Assembly: GCA_033816765.1 (NCBI GenBank)
Contig: CM066293.1
Coordinates: 1,178,001 to 1,242,000 of the forward strand
Source: Nothopassalora personata
Taxonomy: Eukaryota; Ascomycota; Dothideomycetes; Mycosphaerellales; Mycosphaerellaceae
Length of the DNA stretch: 64,000 nt
Reading direction: 5' to 3'
Shown here: positions 58,416 to 64,000 of the stretch, in pieces
Layout of the letters: every line of letters starts with the position of its first letter
Position numbering within the stretch: position 1 is the stretch's first letter
Position numbers and translations under genes: made by a program
The notes under the pieces: model-generated
Database searches by the model: none
Seen by the model: the letters and a program-made list of their open reading frames with translations, nothing else
What the model was told of the DNA's origin: nothing

Positions 58416-61400
58416 ATGAAGTCGTCGTCCTCGACACCGCAGGGGACCTCATCGACGTCAGCAGATGACTCCTCCGAGCACGACGACAGCGAACCGACGC
58501 CTACGGACGCTCCTGCGACTGCAAGACCCGCTGCGACGCACGCCTCCGCATCGTATGGTAGACCGCCGCCGCCGAGGGCGCCGCCGGGCAGGCTCTCGGA
58601 GATCTCTCGCAGTCCGGAAACAGACGATGGGCAGGGAGACGCCACAGACAGCAGCGTGGACGTCGATGCTGAGGCGGGACCGAGCGATGGCACGAAACGC
58701 AACCAACGCAGTGCCAAGGCAGGCGCCGGTGTCAGAAGCAGCGCCTCCAAGGGCAAAGGTACGGTGCAGGTTCCACCGCATGCAGATCTGGAGCAGATGA
58801 AGGCGGCGCTGAACACCAAGATATTGTCTGAGACTCGGGCACGCCGCAGCTACGGATCCGGCTCTGGCGCGCGAGACGACAGGAAGCGCGTCTCGCCGAT
58901 CAAGGAGGAGGAGGGCGCGACACCTCCCAGCTCTCTCGGTGTTGTGTTTGCAGAGACGGCGGAGCCCGTGCGCACTGCATCGACGCTGTCCACAGAGTCG
59001 ACCGAGAGCAATCGAACGATCAGAGGCAGCGCGCCTGCCACCCCTGCTACTGGTCAACCGTTGCGCACTCCCTCGTATCCATTCCCATATGTGCCTGGAA
59101 CGCCACGGACATGGTCGCACTCGTTCCATCAGCCATTCACTGCGCTATCGCCCACGGTTAGCAACCAGGCTGCTGGCGATGATCAATACAGCCCTGGCGG
59201 AACCAGCTACCGAGACATCGCATCCGGTGGAAGTACGCCTGCTGCAAATAGCGCTTTCGTGCCGGGTCTCCATGACGGGAACGCGCCAGAGGACCCTCGC
59301 TTTCCAACTCCAAACCTGTACGACTTGGTGCTCCACCTCAACTCCGAGCCAGGCTTAGAACAATGGTGGGCGACTGTAACGAACATTCTGCACGACCATT
59401 TCAAGGCCGAACGAGCGACTCTCGTGCAGCCCGTTGACCCTACAGACATCGAAAACGTGCCATGGGGACAGAGGGCTACCTTTAGTATGTATGGACACGA
59501 AGACTTCGGTCATCATCGTACCGTCCTGGAGCAGACGTACGCGGCCCAGGTCTCCAACCTACGAAGGCCGGAATTCGTTATGCGCGAACCTTCTTCGGAA
59601 GCTGTTATTGAGGACACACCCCAGAAACTGCATCCAGAGAGGTTAAGGCCGCGTTTGGAATCGCGTCACTCATATGCAGGGCATGGGCGAGAGGTGCGAG
59701 ATGTGTTGAACGCACTCAATGAACCAAGTCAACGGATGCGACCCGCAGGACCTCAACGTACAATCACTCACACGGCTGGTGTTGGTACAAACAGAGCGCT
59801 GCCCAAGCGGATGTCATCAGTCAGCAGCAACCGCCACGGCTCAATGAGCGACCCCGACTTCAGCAGTGTGGGTGTAAACGATGGGCCACACGCAGAGATT
59901 TTCGCTGGTCTTCGAGCCTTGGACCATGAAACTCATCCACTCATCGAACCTGGCGGCGTCAATCGTGTCCTTGACCGAGGACGAATCGTTACCGTGACCA
60001 GAGACTATGTCACCGACACCAGAAGCAGCACAGCATCACATTCTGCGCCGGAAGCATTATCGTCAGCGCTTGAACATTGCCGCACTATCTTCGCGCCCGA
60101 GAACGCTTCAAGGTCACGTCGAGGGTACGAGGAGTCTGAGCAACACCCTGCTTCTCCGTGGGCGCAGTCACCCGCACCATCGCCAGCGATCCAGTCGGAC
60201 GAAGAATCGAATCCGTTCTTCTCATCAGACGATGCGCACGTAGACGACTCTTTCAATGACGCTGCTAGTCCAAAGGATTATGCTCAGTTCGGCCAGGTCG
60301 AAGCTATCGGCGTCGATCGTGCCAGCACTGTGATCCACATCCCTCTGGTACATCCTACACTATCACAACCGATGCAATCTTTGCGGATCACGCCTCATTC
60401 GAAGGAGAAATCGAATAGCCTCCACCGAAGCAACACTGTCGATCTGGGTAGGAAAGCGCCGATTGCAGTTCTGTCAATATTGACATCCGCGGTGCCATAT
60501 CCGAACAACCTTGCGCAGGCCCTCAAGTCACTCGGACCACATCTTGCGACCTCTTTTGCAACAGCGCAGCAGTTCTCGGCAAATCATCTGCAGTCTGTCA
60601 ACATAAGACATCGTCGAACAGCTAGCGGCCACAACCCTAGTACAGCGCCCATGACGATAGAACCTAGAGGCTTGGAAGACTTAGTACATGCTGAGGTAGA
60701 GCAGCCTCCTGGCTCGACATCTGGAAGCGTAACGAGCCCGTCGGAATATTCGAGTCGCTCGAGAGCAAGTCCCTCTGGTTCTTTCGCCGGTACACCAGGT
60801 TGGGACCCAGCGTCGCATGGTTGGACGGCAAGCAGATCCGTTGCAGGGACCCCTGCACTTTCAGGCACAGAGATGGTGGACAACTACTTCGATGCCAAAA
60901 AGCGACCAAGTCATCGCGGCGGCAGCAATGCCAGTGCTACACGTACTCCTGCTAAATCTTCGAAGAGCGTGGGAAGCAATGAAACCAAACAGGCAGTGGA
61001 CGACGACTCCAAGACACCTAAAAGCCAGCGCAAGTTGAACGTGAACCCTGACGGTAAGGACGACAAGTCGCCACAGCTCCCGATGCGAGAGCGCAGTCCG
61101 CCACGTTCTGCGCAAGGCTCATCGCCGTCACGACCAACTTTGCGCCCTGCAGCGCCCTCGCTTACACAATTTGAAGGCTCCAAGCAACATTCCTTACTGC
61201 ACTCTTACGGCGCGGACTTTGTATCCTCCTTTGGCGGCTTCACGCCCATCGATGCGCCAACTCCAGGTTTTGCTTCGACGCCAGGCCCTGGCGCTCATGC
61301 TCGCAAGGGTTCTTATCCTGAAGACATGCCTCCCCCGTCTGAGCGCTTACTGCGGACCATTATAGATTCGGTGCCTGTTCAGATCTTCACTGCTCAGCCG

Positions 61401-64000
61401 GAAACAGGTTCATTAAGCTGGGTCAATTCGAAATTCCTTATCTATCGTGGCCAGGAGGCTCGAGAGGTTCTCAGTGATCCGTGGAAAGCTATGCATCCCG
61501 ATGATCGTAATGAGTTCCTACCAGCTTGGCACCGCTCCCTTCGTACCAACCAGCAGCTGCAACAGAAGGTCCGCCTGCAGAGGTTTGATGAGAGTTACCG
61601 GTGGTTCTACGTCCGAGCAGCACCGCTTAAAGATAAACGGCAGAAAGTCGTGCACTGGATAGGCACGATGATGGACTTCCATGAGCAACAACTTGCCGAG
61701 CACAATTCGGCTCGTCAACAGGAGACTGCCGCATCAGAGGCCAAATATCGTGCCCTTGCCAATTCTAGCCCGCAAATCGTTTTCGCGGTCAATAAGATCA
61801 AAGGGGTGACGTTCTGCAACACACAGTGGTTGCATTATTCGGGGCAGACAGAGTCGCAAGCGCTCGGGGTCGGGTTTATGGATTACGTCCATCCAGACGA
61901 TCTTGCGAAGTGTAGACTGCCGACTTTCGATGGCGAGACTGGCCAGCCAACAAACGTGCCGACCTCGCTACCGCCCGAACCAACACGCACTGTTTCTCAG
62001 TCGAACGCATCTTCTAGCGGGTCATCGGAGACTGAAAGAGCTTTCTGTAGTTCGGACGACTCCATAGTCACCTCTCCAATCGGGCACATGCCACAGCGGA
62101 AGCTGTCCGAGCTTGCCAGCACAGGTATCTTGAAGGTCTCTCGCGATACCGATGGGCGACAATCGTACTCCACAGAGGTCAGGCTAAAGTCAAAAGACAA
62201 CAACTTCAGATGGCATCTGGTACGTGTTCTGTTGGCAGATCCACTAGCCGAGAGCGATGAAGGCGAGACTTGGTATGGAACATGTACAGACATCAACGAC
62301 CACAAGACACTGGAGCGGGATTTGAAGGAAACCATGGACGAAAAGTCAAGATTTTTGAGCAACATGTCGCACGAAATCCGCACGCCACTCAACGGCATCA
62401 CAGGTATGGTCAATTTCTTGATTGACAGCAGCCTGACCGTTGAGCAAATGGAGCATGTGAACATTATACGGCAGAGCACCGAAGGGTTGCGTGGCCTCAT
62501 CAACGACATTCTCGACCTATCCAAGGCCGAAGCTGGCATGATTCAGCTGAATATGGACTGGCTCTACGTCCGCGCGCTGATTGAAGAGGTCAATGATTTA
62601 ACTTCAGCTCTTGCTATTGACAAGGGCTTAGAGTTGAACTACATTGTTGAGGAAGAAGTGCCGCCACAAGTCAAGGGCGACCGTTTCAGAATCCGACAAA
62701 TTTTACTCAACGTAGTCGGCAACGCCCTCAAATTCACCCAACAAGGAGAAGTACTCGTTCGATGTTGCCTACAGAAGGGCGAGTCGCATGATCTTGACAG
62801 GAACGAACTATACATTCGCTTCGAGGTCATTGATACCGGTCGGGGGTTTACAGACCGGGAGGCCGAATACTTGTTCAAACGATTTAGTCAGATTGACGGC
62901 AGTAGCACCAGACAACAAGGTGGCACGGGCCTTGGACTTGTGATATCGAAACAGCTTGCACAGCTACACGGGGGCGACATGGGCGCCAGAGGTGTACCAG
63001 ACAGAGGGTCGACGTTTACGTTCTTCATCAAGGTCGCCCTACCTTCACGAGACGACAGGCCGCCACCGCCTACGCCAGGTCCGCAAAGCCTACCGCTTCC
63101 AACCTCAGTCGCTTCCGCAGTATCACCTGCACTGACCCCCACGCCCGCACCATTGACGAAGGTGCATTCTCTGCCATCCTCTTCCGAAATTCATGCGAGA
63201 GCATCTCCTAGATTCCTTCAGGAAATATCGGGGTCTCCTTCGCCATACTCCCCAGACACTGGTAGGGACTCCCCGTCAGTCTCGTCCGCTAGCTCCGATC
63301 CCTCTGTACGGTCAGCCACTAGGACTGGCAGTGTAAGATCGGACACGTCGTCGGCGTCTTCTATTGTCCGAGACTCTTCCATGTCGAGCACATCCAGTCT
63401 GCCGATGAAGCTTTCGTTACCCGAAGGGCACAAGATGGAGACTAAGGACCACTCCCCAGCATCGATAGGCTCCGCAACGTCGGCAGCCTCGACAGAGACG
63501 GTGCGGCCAAGCTCTGCTTTGGTGCCACCCATGTTCTCGATACTGGTCATAGCGCCTTGGAAGTACAGTCGCGAAGCAACGATCAGACATATCGACATGA
63601 CCCTACCGAAAAATATCCCTCACCAGATCACAGCTCGAGAAAGCTTCGCCGACTGTCAGGAGATGCTCGGTGGAGGGGAGCCAGTGATCTTCACTCACAT
63701 CGTTGTTGTGCTACAGGACGTGGATCAGATCATCGCGCTGATGCATCAAGTGTTTCACTCACCGGCATCTTCCACTGCCGTAGTATTGATCACCGACCTG
63801 GCGCAGCGAAGAAAGATCATGGAACAGGCGCCAGACTACAATTACGATCAACTTGTCAACGATCGAAGACTGAGATTTGTCTTCAAACCTCTAAAGCCAT
63901 CTCGATTCGGCCTCATCTTTGATCCACAGAAGGAGCGCGAGATGAGCCTCGACCGGAACCAAGACAGCGCACAGCAAGTCGCTGTCAACCAGAAGCAAGT
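58416..64000 (+). CDS. Hybrid histidine kinase (PAS-PAS-HisKA-HATPase-receiver), cut at right edge
   Basis: One uninterrupted frame from ATG 58416 (MKSSSSTPQGTSS) to the window end: 1,861 codons, no stop, no intron seen. Residues 1-300 and about 400-970 are Ser/Pro/Thr-rich and probably disordered. A GAF-like piece begins near NLYDLVLHLNSEPGLEQWWATVTNILHDHF (about 305) and may resume after a long insert (VPYPNNLAQALKSLGPHLATSFATAQQF, about 695). PAS domains lie at about 985-1090 and 1110-1300. The H-box is FLSNMSHEIRTPLNGITGM with phospho-acceptor His at about 1319. The ATPase has NALKFTQQGEV, DTGRGF, FKRFSQ and GTGLGLVISKQL (to about 1545). After a Ser-rich linker a domain starting FSILVIAPWKYSREATI (about 1707) looks like a degenerate receiver. 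The true receiver is probably beyond the edge. It senses an unknown cue and feeds the HOG-type phosphorelay (inferred). Confidence 0.9.
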   Translation, partial: MKSSSSTPQGTSSTSADDSSEHDDSEPTPTDAPATARPAATHASASYGRPPPPRAPPGRLSEISRSPETDDGQGDATDSSVDVDAEAGPSDGTKRNQRSAKAGAGVRSSASKGKGTVQVPPHADLEQMKAALNTKILSETRARRSYGSGSGARDDRKRVSPIKEEEGATPPSSLGVVFAETAEPVRTASTLSTESTESNRTIRGSAPATPATGQPLRTPSYPFPYVPGTPRTWSHSFHQPFTALSPTVSNQAAGDDQYSPGGTSYRDIASGGSTPAANSAFVPGLHDGNAPEDPRFPTPNLYDLVLHLNSEPGLEQWWATVTNILHDHFKAERATLVQPVDPTDIENVPWGQRATFSMYGHEDFGHHRTVLEQTYAAQVSNLRRPEFVMREPSSEAVIEDTPQKLHPERLRPRLESRHSYAGHGREVRDVLNALNEPSQRMRPAGPQRTITHTAGVGTNRALPKRMSSVSSNRHGSMSDPDFSSVGVNDGPHAEIFAGLRALDHETHPLIEPGGVNRVLDRGRIVTVTRDYVTDTRSSTASHSAPEALSSALEHCRTIFAPENASRSRRGYEESEQHPASPWAQSPAPSPAIQSDEESNPFFSSDDAHVDDSFNDAASPKDYAQFGQVEAIGVDRASTVIHIPLVHPTLSQPMQSLRITPHSKEKSNSLHRSNTVDLGRKAPIAVLSILTSAVPYPNNLAQALKSLGPHLATSFATAQQFSANHLQSVNIRHRRTASGHNPSTAPMTIEPRGLEDLVHAEVEQPPGSTSGSVTSPSEYSSRSRASPSGSFAGTPGWDPASHGWTASRSVAGTPALSGTEMVDNYFDAKKRPSHRGGSNASATRTPAKSSKSVGSNETKQAVDDDSKTPKSQRKLNVNPDGKDDKSPQLPMRERSPPRSAQGSSPSRPTLRPAAPSLTQFEGSKQHSLLHSYGADFVSSFGGFTPIDAPTPGFASTPGPGAHARKGSYPEDMPPPSERLLRTIIDSVPVQIFTAQPETGSLSWVNSKFLIYRGQEAREVLSDPWKAMHPDDRNEFLPAWHRSLRTNQQLQQKVRLQRFDESYRWFYVRAAPLKDKRQKVVHWIGTMMDFHEQQLAEHNSARQQETAASEAKYRALANSSPQIVFAVNKIKGVTFCNTQWLHYSGQTESQALGVGFMDYVHPDDLAKCRLPTFDGETGQPTNVPTSLPPEPTRTVSQSNASSSGSSETERAFCSSDDSIVTSPIGHMPQRKLSELASTGILKVSRDTDGRQSYSTEVRLKSKDNNFRWHLVRVLLADPLAESDEGETWYGTCTDINDHKTLERDLKETMDEKSRFLSNMSHEIRTPLNGITGMVNFLIDSSLTVEQMEHVNIIRQSTEGLRGLINDILDLSKAEAGMIQLNMDWLYVRALIEEVNDLTSALAIDKGLELNYIVEEEVPPQVKGDRFRIRQILLNVVGNALKFTQQGEVLVRCCLQKGESHDLDRNELYIRFEVIDTGRGFTDREAEYLFKRFSQIDGSSTRQQGGTGLGLVISKQLAQLHGGDMGARGVPDRGSTFTFFIKVALPSRDDRPPPPTPGPQSLPLPTSVASAVSPALTPTPAPLTKVHSLPSSSEIHARASPRFLQEISGSPSPYSPDTGRDSPSVSSASSDPSVRSATRTGSVRSDTSSASSIVRDSSMSSTSSLPMKLSLPEGHKMETKDHSPASIGSATSAASTETVRPSSALVPPMFSILVIAPWKYSREATIRHIDMTLPKNIPHQITARESFADCQEMLGGGEPVIFTHIVVVLQDVDQIIALMHQVFHSPASSTAVVLITDLAQRRKIMEQAPDYNYDQLVNDRRLRFVFKPLKPSRFGLIFDPQKEREMSLDRNQDSAQQVAVNQKQ

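Noticed and set aside
1..64000. CRISPR array, bacterial operons or attachment sites
   Set aside because: No regularly spaced repeats, no Shine-Dalgarno organisation, and spliced eukaryotic genes throughout.

Overview
The window looks like nuclear DNA of a filamentous ascomycete, probably a dothideomycete (class inferred from gene style; no species is claimed). Supporting signs are short GT-AG introns (mostly 46-108 bp), a HET-domain gene, a large fungal hybrid histidine kinase, a POT peptide transporter, an RCR protein, and TA-rich repeats that carry the signature of repeat-induced point mutation (RIP, CpA to TpA).

Layout. 1-6.5 kb: the 5' part of a WD40 gene of the WDR5/Swd3 type (minus), a pair of tRNA-like repeats near 3.6-3.9 kb, and a medium-chain dehydrogenase gene (minus). 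6,537-38,404: one 32-kb nest of LTR retrotransposons. 38.4-49.7 kb: a POT peptide transporter, a truncated tRNA-Tyr relic, an SRPK-like kinase pseudogene, a probable CFEM pseudogene, a second dehydrogenase, an RCR-type membrane protein and an ARL8-type GTPase. 50.3-64 kb: RNA polymerase I subunit RPA2 (RPA135), one or two uncertain ORFs, a HET-domain gene, and a hybrid histidine kinase that runs off the right edge.

The nest can be reconstructed from LTR pairs and 5-bp target-site duplications (TSDs). A RIP-mutated Ty1/copia element E0 (6,537-38,404, TSD TAGCG) was entered by a RIP-mutated, pol-less gypsy-type element E4 (18,509-35,410, TSD GGTGA/GGTAA). Later, three full-length gypsy elements without RIP arrived. 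E1 (8,218-15,905, TSD AGGGT) sits in E0. E2 (19,672-26,710, TSD GTTCT) and E3 (27,477-34,892, TSD GGTAG) sit in E4. E1-E3 have LTR pairs that I read as identical, open gag and pol frames, and chromodomain-like pol C-termini.

The main result concerns E1-E3. They are different families but share one expression and priming design. pol lies in the -1 frame of gag. A slippery A/G-rich site just before the gag stop is followed, after 4-6 nt, by a 29-31-nt hairpin of constant architecture (7-8 bp, 1x1 mismatch, 2-4 bp, 7-nt loop). One or two nt after each 5' LTR there is a 9-10-nt sequence complementary to an internal LTR segment, as expected for Tf1-like self-priming, and I see no tRNA primer site. 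Both decayed elements also carry an antisense reading frame between their coding part and the 3' LTR. Nearly all of its stops are TAG/TAA, as expected from RIP of Gln codons.
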